This document shows positions 23,319-34,259 of a DNA stretch of 64,000 bases, piece by piece. Origin of the DNA: Coptis chinensis (lineage: Eukaryota; Streptophyta; Magnoliopsida; Ranunculales; Ranunculaceae); the NCBI GenBank assembly GCA_015680905.1, contig CM027377.1, forward strand, positions 15,648,501 through 15,712,500, read 5' to 3'. The notes beneath the pieces are model-generated. The model did no database searches. It worked only from the letters and a program-made list of their open reading frames with translations, and was not told the origin of the DNA. Both the position numbers and the translations under genes were made by a program. Every line of letters starts with the position of its first letter. The stretch's first letter is position 1.

Positions 23319-26065
23319 CTAGTTGTGGGGTTGGGTTTCTGATACCGCGTCGGGAGCCTCTCCAGCGTAGTCGCAGCAACGGCAACAACCATATCGGCAT
23401 CCACCACGATTGCCCCCTCCACCAGGGTATCTACCACGGCCTCCTCCACCTCCGTACTTAGCATCCTCGAAACCCACACTGCGGGGCTGGGCTTCCGATA
23501 CAACATCAGGAGCTTCTCCAGCATAATTGCAACAATGGCAACAACCATATCGGCATCCACCACGACCGCCGCCTCCACCAGGGTATCCACCTCCGCCACC
23601 ACAACCGCCACCTCCACCAGGGTATCCACCTCCACCACCACCACCTCCATACTTAGCATCCTCAAAATCCACTGTACACAAAATGGATAGGGTTAATTGT
23701 TAATATCTATGACTATAAGCAGTGGCCGAGCCAGGATTTTATTTCACAAATTATAGCATGCAACTCATTAGAAAAGCGATTCAAAATTCATTACACCAAA
23801 AATTGGAAATGCCATACATGTGTAAATTCATTATCCAAAAAATAGAAATCAGGAAAAAAATTAAAAGTGTCCACCGAGCATCAATTTTCTAAAAGCATTA
23901 CCATGATTGCTTAAGAATTAATATTTTTAAATATCTCATTCTTAATGTATATTACTAAGCAATCATTCAACCACTCATCTCCAATTTAAGTTGAAAATTT
24001 TCGAATTGGAAAAAAGAGTATTAATTGTTAATTAAAATTTATGAATTTAGGGATTGTGGAAATAATAGAAATTGCATGAAGAAGACAAACTTACGAGAGT
24101 TAAAGAGTTTTTCAATGATCAATTACACAAGCCACTTTTAACTGGGCAAGTTTTTTACCAAGGGTTTTACAAAATAAAAAGAAAAGAACTGAGCCGAAGT
24201 GGAAAAGGGGGATTTCTTTGGTTTCTAATTAGAAATTTTGATTAGGTGCTCTCAAGTTAGTAAAACCCAATTAGTCAGTCTTGACTAAAACAAGTGATTG
24301 AAAACCATCACACTCTCGTAAGACATTTGGGGTAGCATAACACCGTAGCAAACTTTTACACCTTAGAAACACAAAATACCCAACGACCAAACTACTCTTT
24401 TTTTTTTTGGGGAAGTTTCAGGGTGTGCACTTGCCCACCCTTGAAGTACCCTTGCTCCACCACTGGTAAGTACTGCTTAAGTTGAAGTTGAAGTTGAAAA
24501 GATAACCTACCGGCTACTGTAAAGAACTTCGAGAAAACTTTTTAGGAGTTACTACGTAGTACTGTAGTAGAAGGTAGACATAAATATGGAGATATATACA
24601 GGGGCGGCTCAAGGGAATCAGGGGCCCTAAGCAAAGTCCCAATAAAATTGTTACATCTTATAGATCGATATGATTTGTTTACGTTATTTCATATGAATGC
24701 AAAAGCTTAGTTTATTTAACAAAAAATTTAGAAGATAACAATTATTGTAAAAATTGATCCAAATATTTTCTTTTTTCTTTCTTGAATAGTCGCCCCCACA
24801 AACATTTTTTTTTTATAACAAAAAATTTAGAAGATAACAATTATTGTAAAAATTGATCATAACATTTTCTTTTTTCTTTCTTGAATAGTCTCCCCCAAAA
24901 ACATTTTTTTTTATAACAAAAAATTTAGAAAATAACAATCATTGTAAAAAGTGATCCTAACATTTTTTTTTTCTTGAATAGTCTCCCCCCACAAACATTT
25001 TTTTTTTATAACAAAAAATTTAGAAGATAACAATTATTGTCAAAATTGATCATAACATTTTCTTTATTCTTTCTTGAATAGTCTCTCCACAAATTTTTTT
25101 TAATTGAATTTTATTGATAAAAAAAACAGAAATACAAAGTGAAGTAGAAACATAGGAGTGTTGTGAGGGAGATCCTCACATACAGAGAGATCTAAGATAA
25201 AACACCATAAATACATGAGGAAAAGTGGAAGAATAAAAAAATATCCTACACCTATAACATCGTAGCAGATCATGGTCAAACAACAATGTCACAAACTTAA
25301 AATTTCAATAGATTTATTTAACAAAGAATTACACAAGAGAGAGAAAGAGATTCTACACTAAATTAAACAATATAGAAAAATCAAATAAGGCAAAAGAATG
25401 ATATAAATAATATTGAAGTGTTGGTTTCAATTTGATAATTGTCATAGGGTGTTGAAGAAGTTTAATTAATTAGTTATGAAGGGGTGCCTGTTTATTTATT
25501 GGAGAAGACGAAAATGCTAAGAAACGAAAGGGTTTAATGCGACTTTCTAATTTCCAATTTTCCAATGTAAAACCGTTTATCTAACCGATTAAAATAAATG
25601 AAAAACAAATAGTGACCTTTTTTTTTCACTATAAATAAAACAATAATAAACTTAGGATTGTAGATGGGCTAGGATATATTGGGCCCCTTGGACTGTGGGC
25701 CCTAAGCGGCTGCTTATTTTGCTATAGGGTAGAACCGACCTTGGATATATATATATAGCTTATTTTGGTATAGCACGTATATAATTAGACTCACTAGGAT
25801 AAAGTTGGTTCCAAAATATTGTTAAGAGGTCGATAGTTTTGCTGGCAATAGTTTCATACCGTAAGTGAGTATACTAATTAATCTATATATTATCATTTTA
25901 TATTGTAATGCAGGGGTCTGCCAAACCCGCGAACAGGGAAGTTTTGCTAATCAAAAAGGCAAAATAGACTCACTAGCTTGAGCAGGTAGACCCTCAGCTG
26001 CTACTTCAGAAGAAACCAGAAGAACAACAAGAGAAGATAACAACTAAAGCTTTTGAGGGAGACAT
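23319..26065 (-). pseudogene. GRP3-like glycine-rich protein with duplicated Cys domain (exon 1 frameshifted)
   Basis: Exon 1 (26065-25974) encodes a signal-peptide-like start (MSPSKALVV) but, against the copy at 54194, has lost 8 bases and gained 6, so the ATG frame stops at TGA after 19 codons. Donor and acceptor match the other copy. Exon 2 (23671-23319) is fully open, 117 codons. It holds two repeats of the same unit: FEDAKYGGG, a glycine stretch with YPGGGGG, CRYGCCxCCxYAGEAPD, VSEAQP or VSETQPHN. The CRYGCC/CCxYAGEA tail is that of the AtGRP3 class of cell-wall glycine-rich proteins, whose Arabidopsis member binds wall-associated kinases. A hAT element sits in the 2.3-kb intron and a copia element in the promoter. 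Probably a recent pseudogene. Confidence 0.75.
24599..25743. mobile_element. non-autonomous hAT element in the GRP intron
   Basis: Ends CAGGGGCGGCTC and, on the other strand, CAAGGTCGGTTC. The perfect 8-bp duplication is GATATATA (24591-24598 and 25744-25751). Inside, a unit with AACAAAAAATTTAGAAGATAA repeats about four times (24718-25090, period about 95-100 bp). No transposase was found. 1145 bp. Confidence 0.88.
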
Positions 26066-26124
26066 TATTGTTAAGCACTTGAAACTCTAGGAGAAAAGAT
26101 GAGAAGAGCAACTCTAGTGTGCTC

Positions 26125-26134
26125 CTATTTATAG
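26125..26134 (-). promoter_or_regulatory. TATA box of the 23-26 kb GRP gene
   Basis: The minus strand reads CTATAAATAG, followed by GAGCACACTA, a context shared with the 52-54 kb copy. It lies about 60 bp upstream of the ATG. Confidence 0.65.
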
Positions 26135-26250
26135 AGAATGCCAATGGATGATGAAAGTATGGGAGGAGTGACGCACCATGTGTAGGTGTTGGAATTAATT
26201 GATCATCTAATTGTTTCTCACAAGTTATATTGTACTGTGGGTCTCCATGC

Positions 26251-26624
26251 TATTAGAAGTTGTTCTTCACGTCATAGTGAAAAGCGCGACCTGCACTCAA
26301 CCAAAGCATGATAGAGCGCGACATGCACCCATGCCTTGACGAGAGTCCAGGAGATATAGCATGTGCAAAGCCCAACCTGTGCTCGACCTGCGCCCATGCC
26401 TTAACGAGAGTCTAGGAGATACAGCGCATGCAGAGCGCGACCTGTGCTCGTCCAAGGCTCAACCCGAGCGCACCCCGCGCCTCGTGTTTCTCAAGTCACA
26501 CCGACTGTTTTGTTTCTATTTAATTTGTAATCTCTATTTAGAACTTGTAACATCTATATAAACAATTGTAATCTCTTTAGAAATCAATCAAGTAAATATT
26601 CTCAAATCACTCTCTAATTTATTA
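26251..26624 (+). repeat. 5' LTR of copia element
   Basis: 374 bp. Contains about two copies of a 65-bp unit with CCATGCCTTGACGAGAGTCC, and CTATATAAACAATTG near 26554 as a probable TATA region. Confidence 0.9.
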
Positions 26625-26695
26625 TGGTATCAGCCTAATATTGATCCAAACCCTAATCTTAAACTCTATCAGCTTCCGCTTCCTCTCAATTCTCA

Positions 26696-27690
26696 ATGGC
26701 CGACGCCTCCACTCCCAATAATGACTCTCCTCCAGATTTTGATGATCTTTTCTATGTCCACCACTCAAAATAGCCCCACGACTATCATCATATCTCCTCT
26801 GTTATCAGGGGACAATTATCTAACTTGGTTACGATCTATCTCTAGAGCCCTTCGAGCAAGGAATAAGTTTGGTTTTGTCGATGGCTCTGTAACTCCTCCC
26901 AGCACTCCCAAAGAAAAATCCAAGTGGTCGCGATGTGATGACCTTGTTGCTTCATGGATTCTCAATTTTGTACTCTAGATATCCGTGGCAGCATCCTCTA
27001 TGCTGACTCTGCATCCGAAATCTGGAAAGATCTAGGTGATCGTTTTTCACAAACTAATGCACCCAAGGTTTTTCAACTGAAGGATTCCGTCACTTTTCTC
27101 AAACAAGCAGACAATCGTCCGGTATTTGTTTATTTCACTTTGCTTATATCTTTCTGGGATGAATTAAGTTCTTTATCTACTATGCCTGCTTGTATTTGTG
27201 GTCATGCATCTATTTTTGCCAAAGAGGTTGAAGACGGTCATTCTATGAAATTCATGCAAGGCCTAGATGCTCGTTTTCAATCCATCCGCAGTCAAATTCT
27301 CTTGATGGATCCTTTTCCTCATATGTCCAAGATTTATTTTTTAATCCAACAAGAGGAGAAGCAACAAGAGATTCATGCACTCTCTCTTCCTTCTGCTCCA
27401 GACGTTGCTGCCCTGAGTACTCATTTTTAGAAGACCAACTGGGCTTCTTCTTCGAAATCAGGTCTGTCTAAACCTCCACAAAGAACTCGGTGGTTCGCGA
27501 ATGACCTCGGCCAGCACCCCCTCGAGATCTGAGGGGCCACCAGAAGACACGCTCGTCCATTCTGTAACCATTGTAACCGAGTTGGACATTATATTGGTAC
27601 ATGTTACAAACTGCATGGTTATCCACCCAAGCCTGCTCATGCTAATTCGGTTGCTACAGACTCCAATTCTCCCATTTTCTCTATAGAACA
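26696..27690 (+). pseudogene. gag: gag of copia element
   Basis: ATG at 26696. The frame shifts by one base near 26770 (then SPLLSGDNYLTWLRSISRAL) and again near 26970 (then DIRGSILYADSASEIWKDLG), the copia-type Gag core. After a stop at 27428 the third frame carries the zinc knuckle CNHCNRVGHYIGTC (CX2CX4HX4C, about 27560-27605) followed by YKLHGYPP. Gag would pack element RNA. Two frameshifts and one stop disable it. Confidence 0.82.
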
Positions 27691-27709
27691 ATACAACCAA
27701 CTTCTTAGT

Positions 27710-29040
27710 TTGCTTGATTCAGGTAGTACCTCTTCACAAGCAAACCTGACAGGTATATCTCTCTTGTGTTTTTCTAAATCCATATGGATCATTGACTCTG
27801 GTGCTACCAATCATGTTTGTTCATCATTACATCTGTTTTCTCATTATCATACTTGTTTAACACATTCTACTCTTGAACTTCCGGATGGAATATACCATTT
27901 AATTACTCATGTTGGTAGTGTTATTCTCTCTCCCCTTTTGCGTCTTGACAACGTTCTGTTTGTTCCCACCTTTCATTTTAACTTGCTTTCCATTAGTGAA
28001 CTAGTCAAATCTCACCCTATCTCTGTCACGTTCACTAATGATTCTTGCCTTTTTCAGGACCAGTTAACGAAGAAGAAGATTGGATTGGGACGGCTTAATG
28101 GGGGACTCTACCATCTCCAACTAGCTTCCATTTGCTCATCCCACAACTCCACCACAAATAATTTATGGCATTATCGCCTAGGACATCTATCTTCCACGCC
28201 TTTGCAGATTTTAGCTAAGCAGTTTCCTTTCATCTCTAGTTCCAATAATGCTACTTGCACTGTATGTCCGCAAACTAAGCAAACATGTTTATCTTTTTCT
28301 CATAGTTCAATAAAAACTATTAGACCTTTTCAAATGATTCATTGTGACATTTGGGGTCCTTTTCATTTACCATCATATTCCAATGCTAATTTTTTCTTAA
28401 CTATTGTCGATGATTTTAGTCGTGCTACATGGATTTATCTTATGACTATCAAATCTGAAACTGCTATGCATTTACAATATTTTTTTGCCATGGTTCATAC
28501 TCAATTTCATTCTACAATACATTCACTCATATCTGGCCATAGCAACATTGATGACCATTTTCATGAAATCCAAGTCCTTCGATCCGATGATGGCTCTGAA
28601 TTTATATCCCATAACATGCAACAATTCTTTTCAAAACATGGGGTAATCCACCAATGTAGTTGTGTTGCTACTCCCCAACAAAACGCTGTTGTTAAAAGAA
28701 AACATCCTCACTTACTCAACGTTGCACGAGCATTACATTTTCAAGCTCATCTCCCATTATCTTTCTGGGGTGAATGCATTCTCACCGCAGGCTATCTCAT
28801 TAACAAAATCCCTAGCACCTTTTTAAATGACAAATCACCTCATGAGCTTTTATTTACAACACCTCCCACTCTTGCCCATCTTCGTGTTTTTGGTTGTTTA
28901 TGTTTTGCTCACAACACTTCCATTAAAAATAAGTTTGATCACCGCGGGAAACCTGGCATTTTCATTGGTTATCCTTATGCTCAAAAAGGCTATCTCATTT
29001 ATGATTTATCTTCCAAGAAATTTATACTTCCCGTGACGTG
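27710..29040 (+). pseudogene. pol: protease and integrase of copia element
   Basis: A 443-codon open frame. Protease: SIWIIDSGATNHVCS with the catalytic DSGA. GAG-pre-integrase: LWHYRLGHLSS, then the CTVCPQTKQ zinc motif. Integrase core: HCDIWGPF (first Asp), IVDDFSRATWIYLM, and RSDDGSEF (second Asp). The third catalytic position reads QQNAVVKRKHPHLL where copia elements normally have Glu in VVERKH, so the DDE triad is broken by a Glu-to-Lys change. The C-terminal part contains LRVFGCLCF and GIFIGYPYAQKGYLIYD. A stop follows at 29038. Confidence 0.88.
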
Positions 29041-29319
29041 ATTTTCCATGAGATTGTATCAGCATTTATCTTCCCCATCACATCACATCTGCCCATTTCT
29101 CCCTTACCCATCCCAGACAATGAAACCTTCGACATTCAATCATCTCATGTAATTCTAATGGATGGAGCGCGCCCGCGCCCTACTCCATCCCAAATCGAGC
29201 GCGACCCACGCTCTCTTCTTCTTGACAATCTTCCCACTCCTACAGGTCCGTCACCTTCACTTTTGGAAGACCCTTAGCCATCACACCTCAATCCACCTAC
29301 CTCACCTCGATCTACTAGA

Positions 29320-31059
29320 GTGCGACAATCCCCACCACTCCTCATCAAAGATTATCACTGTCCTACTCTCACCAAGGCATCTACAGTCCCTCGTTCGGCC
29401 AACCTCCTCCAATCGGACTCTAAGGTAACACGGTCTTCCACTCCATACCTTATGGCTTTTTATGTTTCTGACACTAACTTTTCTACTTGTCATAAAGCTT
29501 TTTTGTCTAAAGTGTCTTCTTCAGTTGTTCCTACATCCTTTTCTCAAGTCAAAAAATTCGAATGGAGAGCAAGCATGGTCACTGAAATCGCAGCTTTGGA
29601 ACAAAATAACACATGGACTCTTGTTCAGTCATCCTCTCATCATAAGCCTATTGGTTGTAAATGGGTTTTCAAGATTAAATATCATTCAGATGGTTCTATT
29701 AAACGTTACAAAGCTCGTCTTGTTGCCAAGGGTTACAATCAGATTGAAGGCTAAGACTATCATGACACTTTTGCACCGATTGCAAAATTAGTCATTGTTC
29801 GATTACTTCTCTCCATTGCTGCTATCAGAGATTGGACTCTTCATCAGCTGGATGTCCACAATGCCTTTCTCCAAGGCAATTTGGATGAAACTGTTTATAT
29901 GACATTACCTCTTGGATTCACCAAACAGGGGGAGAATAGGATATGTCGCCTCAATAAGTCCTTATATGGACTCAAGCAGGCTTCTCAGCAATGGTTTGCC
30001 AAACTATCTACTACTCTTATCACCGCCAGCTTCACTCAATCTAAGTCTAACTATTCTCTATTCACTAATATTTGTGATTCTGATTCTACATTTGTTCTTG
30101 TATATGTGGATGACATTCGGATCACAGGCAACAATCCATCTCTCATTCAGAACTTGAAGAAATTTTTAGAAGCAAAGTTCTATATCAAGGACTTGGGACG
30201 TCTAAAATATTTCTTGGGTATCGAGGTTGCTCATTCCAAAGAAGGATTATTTCTTACACAGCGCAAATGTCTTTTGGACATTATGTCTGATTGTGGTATC
30301 ACTGGTGGTCGTATTTCTGAGTTCCCTATGGAACAAAACATCAACCTCCATACCGATGATGGCACATTACTTTAGGATCCTACTGTCTATCGTTGCTTGA
30401 TTGGGTGTCTTTTATATCTCACAGTTACACGTCCAGATATCATTTATTATGTTAATTATTTAAGCCATTTCATGCAGTCCCCACGAACTCCACATCTAGA
30501 TGCTGCTCATCGTATACTCCGCTATCTTAAAGGTTCGATCAACAAAGGGATTCTCTTATCTGCTAATAGTTCTTTACACATATCTAGTTTCTGTGACTTT
30601 GATTGGGCTGGCTGCCCTGTCACTCGTTGTTCTACTAGTCGTTATTGCACTTTTCTTGGTTCTAGCCCTATATCTTGGAAAACAAAGAAACAGAGCACTG
30701 TATCCCATTCTTTTGTTGAAGCCGAATATCGTTCCATGGCTACTCTGGCGTGTGAACTTCAATGGTTGAAGTATATTCTCACTGACTTAGGCATCTCTCA
30801 TCCTTCTCCAATGAACATGTTCTGTGATAATCAAACCGCCCTTCATCTCTCTCAAAATCCAGTTTTTCATGAATAAACGAAACACATCGAATTGCACTGT
30901 CATTTCTTATGCGACAAGATACAGGCCAAGTTACTATCTCCTACGTTCGTTCCATCCTCATATCAGGTGGCTGACGCCTTCACTAAACCTCTCGGCAAGG
31001 ACACCTTTCTGAGATTAATTCGCAAGTTGGGAGTTCTTGATATTCACTCTCTAACTTGA
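29320..31059 (+). pseudogene. pol: reverse transcriptase and RNase H of copia element
   Basis: From 29560 the frame reads WRASMVTEIAALEQNNTW, IGCKWVFKIKYHSDGSIKRY and LVAKGYNQ. A TAA at 29752 interrupts just before DYHDTFAPIAKL. Then HQLDVHNAFLQGNLDETVYM, LNKSLYGLKQASQQW, the catalytic YVDDIRITG and LGRLKYFLGIEV. A TAG at 30373 precedes RNase H, which has DFDWAG, SWKTKKQSTVSHSFVEAEYR and CDNQTALHL. A last stop at 30874 precedes TKHIELHCHF. The end reads TKPLGKDTFLRLIRKLGV. The active site is intact but the frame has three stops. Confidence 0.88.
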
Positions 31060-31066
31060 GGGGGAG

Positions 31067-31455
31067 TATTAGAATTTGTTCTTCACGTCATAGTAAAGAG
31101 CGTGACCTGCGCCCATGCCTTGACGAGAGTCCAGGAGATATAACATGTGCAGAAGATGACCTACGCTCGACCTGCGCCCATGCCTTGATGAGAGTCCAGG
31201 AGATATAGCATGTGCAGAAGATGACCTACGCTCGACCTGCGCCCATGCCTTGACAAGAGTCCAGGAGATATAGCATGTGCAGAAGATGACCTGAGCGCAC
31301 CCTGCGCCTCGTGTTTCTCAAGTCACACCGACTGTTTTGTTTCTATTTAATTTGTAATCTCTATTTAGAACTTGTAACCTCTATATAAACAATTGTAATC
31401 TCTTTAGAAATCAATCAAGTAAATATTCTCAAATCTCTCTCTCTCTAATTTATCA
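31067..31455 (+). repeat. 3' LTR of copia element
   Basis: 389 bp. The 65-bp unit with GCCCATGCCTTGA begins at 31111, 31176 and 31241, one copy more than in the 5' LTR. Confidence 0.9.
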
Positions 31456-31460
31456 CATGC

Positions 31461-31646
31461 AGAGTACTGCATGCAGAGCTGATTAGAATTCAGACCATAA
31501 AACAAAGTAATGCATGTGATGCATGTTTCGTACCAATGTTGATGCTTAATTAGTGAAATTAAGTTAAGTGTGCTTAATTAGTAGACATTGGGCATATCTT
31601 CCTAATTGAAGTTTATTATAGATCTTCAGGTTATACCTTAAGATAA
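31461..31646 (-). promoter_or_regulatory. displaced upstream region of the 23-26 kb GRP gene
   Basis: ATGCAGAGCTGATTAGAATT and CAGACCATAAAACAAAGTAA match the sequence upstream of the second GRP gene (about 54390-54440). This stretch is therefore the outer promoter of the GRP copy, now separated from it by the copia element. No specific site can be named. Confidence 0.55.
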
Positions 31647-33667
31647 GGGTTTTCATAAAGACACCACATATTTTGCCAAGAGCACCACTATTCTAACTAT
31701 AAACAAATAGGCCGCCCTAAAAAAGTTATAAGGACACCACCACTTTTCTTCTATCTTTCTCCAATTTCCAATCGATCATTACCGTCATTATTGTTGTAAA
31801 GGTTAGATTTCGTTAACTTTACTGACGTAGGCAATTTTTGGGGAGAAATGGTTTGATGGATTGAATTAATCGAGTTTGTATGGACAAACTGCCTACTTAT
31901 CAAGTTCTCTCTGGGGAGACTTGAATCAGGTTAGACGTAGTTCCTCATCCTCTTTATATAGGCAAGGTGCCCGCGCCTCATGGTCTCCCGCATCAGGTCA
32001 GATCTAGGTCTTCAGGTCACTTGCGAGCCATGATGGTGAGTTATGAGTATTTACTGTGATGCATACCTGAAGCTTCGGTCTTGATGTCAGTCATAAAGAC
32101 ATACATTACTAGCCGTTGTGGGATAGGGAGAGTGAGTACTGAGGAGATCGCTTCTTAGCGAGATTGTCAACTCTACACGAGTCACTTTAAAGCAAGCTCG
32201 TAGGACAAGTACCTGAGGTCGGTTGGTGGTGATATCGCTCTAAGCGCGAGTTGCATAGGTCGCTTGCCTGAGTCGAGTCACTATGGAGCGAGCTTGGAGG
32301 ATAAGGATATTAGGTCAGTTGGTAGTTCTGTATATGCTGGACACGTGTGTGATATTTATTGGATGTGAATATTACTCCCTCATATAATTGTTATTATCGT
32401 CGTTGTACCAACATTATCATCTCCTCTCTTTCTCACTCACTCAACCAATTACTCAGTAGAATAAAGTGAACTTTGAATAATTAATGAATTGTTGTCAATG
32501 GCAATCTGATTTCTATCATAGGACGTGAATATGTGTTTGAACACATTCACATTCATATCGGGTAAAATATTATCGATTTAATTATTTTAGCTTATTTGAT
32601 TTGAGAGACACCAGCAAACCTATTGTTCGCCATTTTTTTTTCCTCCACACTTGAATAAAAAACTATCTTCTTGTGTTGCATTCAATCAGAAGAAAAGAAA
32701 TGAAAAAGAAAGATAGATGTGAGCATGGAATTAGTGGAGTTGGTGGAGGCAAACATATAGTAACATTATTTTTTTTAAGGTGTGAGGTGGTGTCTTTATC
32801 ACTTTCGGGGTCTATTTGTTTATAATTAGAATAGTGGTGCCCTTGGTAAAAACTGTCAAGAAAATAGTCCAGAGGACCAATTTGGGGAAAAAATAACTTT
32901 AGAGGACACTGTTTTTTGTGAGTAACTCACAATGACAAATTTTGGGGAAAAGTAACTCATGAACCTACTATTTCAAAATTAGACACCCCCTCAAGGACAG
33001 AATAAGTTGGCCCGACCCTTTTACTTTTTTTAAATGTCAGTTATACCCTTCTGTGAAAATAACCCTCAAGGACAAATGACTCGGATTTAAAATAAATATT
33101 TTCTGATTTTACCCTTTATGTCATTTTACTATGAACAATGAGTGTTCATACCTTCTGCTGGTGTATGAACAATGATTGTTCATATCTAAATAGGTGAATG
33201 TACCTTATACAATATATTGATGTATGAACATTGAATGTTCATACCAAAAGGACTATGAACATTGAATGTACATACCCAAGGATTATGAACATAGAATGTT
33301 CATACCCAAAGGACTATGAACATTAAATGTTCATACCCAATCAATGTTCATACCCAAGGACTATATGAACATTGAATGTTCATACCCAATCAATGTTCAT
33401 ACCCAAGGACTATGAACATTCAATGTTCATACTAAATACACCGGGTCGTTTCGTCTGGGTCGGGCCGTTAATTATTTCGCGCAGGGGTGTACTTGACATT
33501 TCATCTACCCGATCCGTTTTTTATTTCACGTCAAGGGTATACTTGACCTTTCATCTACCCGGTCCTTGTGAGTTACGAGAAAAAAGGTGTCCTTGAGAGT
33601 TACTTTTTCGGCAGTTTTGTCCTTGAGAGTCACTCCCTGAAAAACTGTGGTGTCTTTATGAAAACCT
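31647..33667. mobile_element. unclassified TIR element interrupted by a MULE
   Basis: Left end GGGTTTTCATAAAGACACCAC (31647) and right end, inverted, AGGTTTTCATAAAGACACCAC (33667). The terminal repeat extends about 95 bp inward (GCACCACTATTCTAACTATA against 32822-32840 inverted), and the right repeat is split by the 783-bp MULE. Without that, it is about 1.23 kb. Flanks TTAAGATAA and TTAAATAAT are only partly alike, so the duplication is unclear. No transposase was found. Confidence 0.6.
32857..33639. mobile_element. Mutator-like MITE with palindrome array (copy 2)
   Basis: Begins CAAGAAAATAGTCCAGAGGA and ends in the complement of CAGGGAGTGACTCTCAAGGA. Imperfect terminal inverted repeats run about 50 bp. 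A perfect 9-bp duplication AAAAACTGT flanks it (32848-32856 and 33640-33648). The array at 33130-33431 has one perfect dyad of the copy 1 type (33164-33184) and four with altered arms TATGAACATT and AATGTTCATA (33223-33243, 33315-33335, 33364-33384, 33411-33431). Noncoding. Confidence 0.8.
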
Positions 33668-33709
33668 TTAAATAATGCATCCCATAGTACAAAGTATTGT
33701 GATATATAT

Positions 33710-34174
33710 TGTAAGTACCCTCCATTCTCAAACCATTCACTACAGCACACTTGTCCAGGTCGTATCTTCATAGCTCATATATCCTTAGGTTGTACTACGC
33801 CACCAGGATGTAACAACGACCCAAATTCAGGTCGTCCCAAATATTAGATACAACCATACATGGAAACAAATGATCTACCGCGATCCTAAAGCTCAGTCAA
33901 CGCACTAATGAAGGAGACATTTACTTTGTAACAGCAGAAGTAATGACAGATCATCAAGATAGCACAAAATATGGATCTACACTTGATAACTGCCTGGAGC
34001 AAATAAGGAAGGTCAACTCAAACATCTATAAGTAGAGAGAGATGAACTACGTAAGGCTTGATTGAAGTTCACCCAAGAAACTTGATACATAGGCAGCTCT
34101 TATCCCAAGAAAGAGTGCAGCCATTCCCTATCAACCTCAACATCAGGTAGTAGATATAAATCCACACCTCTACA
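33710..34174 (+). repeat. 5' LTR of Ty3 element 2
   Basis: 465 bp, matching 45172-45645 with scattered changes. TTGGCGCCGTTTGCCGG, the primer site, begins directly after it at 34175. Confidence 0.9.
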
Positions 34175-34259
34175 TTGGCGCCGTTTGCCGGTTCGTTTAC
34201 TTAAGAAAAACACCCACACTATTTTCTCAAGCCCACGAAACTGGTTAAAAAAAGCCACC

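Larger units (their letters stand above)
26251..31455 (+). mobile_element. Ty1/copia LTR retrotransposon
   Basis: LTRs at 26251-26624 and 31067-31455 begin TATTAGAA and end TTTATTA or TTTATCA. The 5-bp duplication is CATGC (26246-26250 and 31456-31460). Order gag, protease, integrase, RT, RNase H, with integrase before RT, defines copia. The primer site TGGTATCAG (26625-26633) is the initiator-Met tRNA type, and a purine tract AGGGGGAG precedes the 3' LTR. There are several stops and frameshifts. It lies opposite to and about 185 bp upstream of the GRP start codon. Confidence 0.93.

Noticed and set aside
23204-23665. Val/Glu-rich 153-codon minus-strand frame
   Set aside because: It is an out-of-frame shadow of the glycine-rich exon; the GRP frame has the splice acceptor and the family motif.
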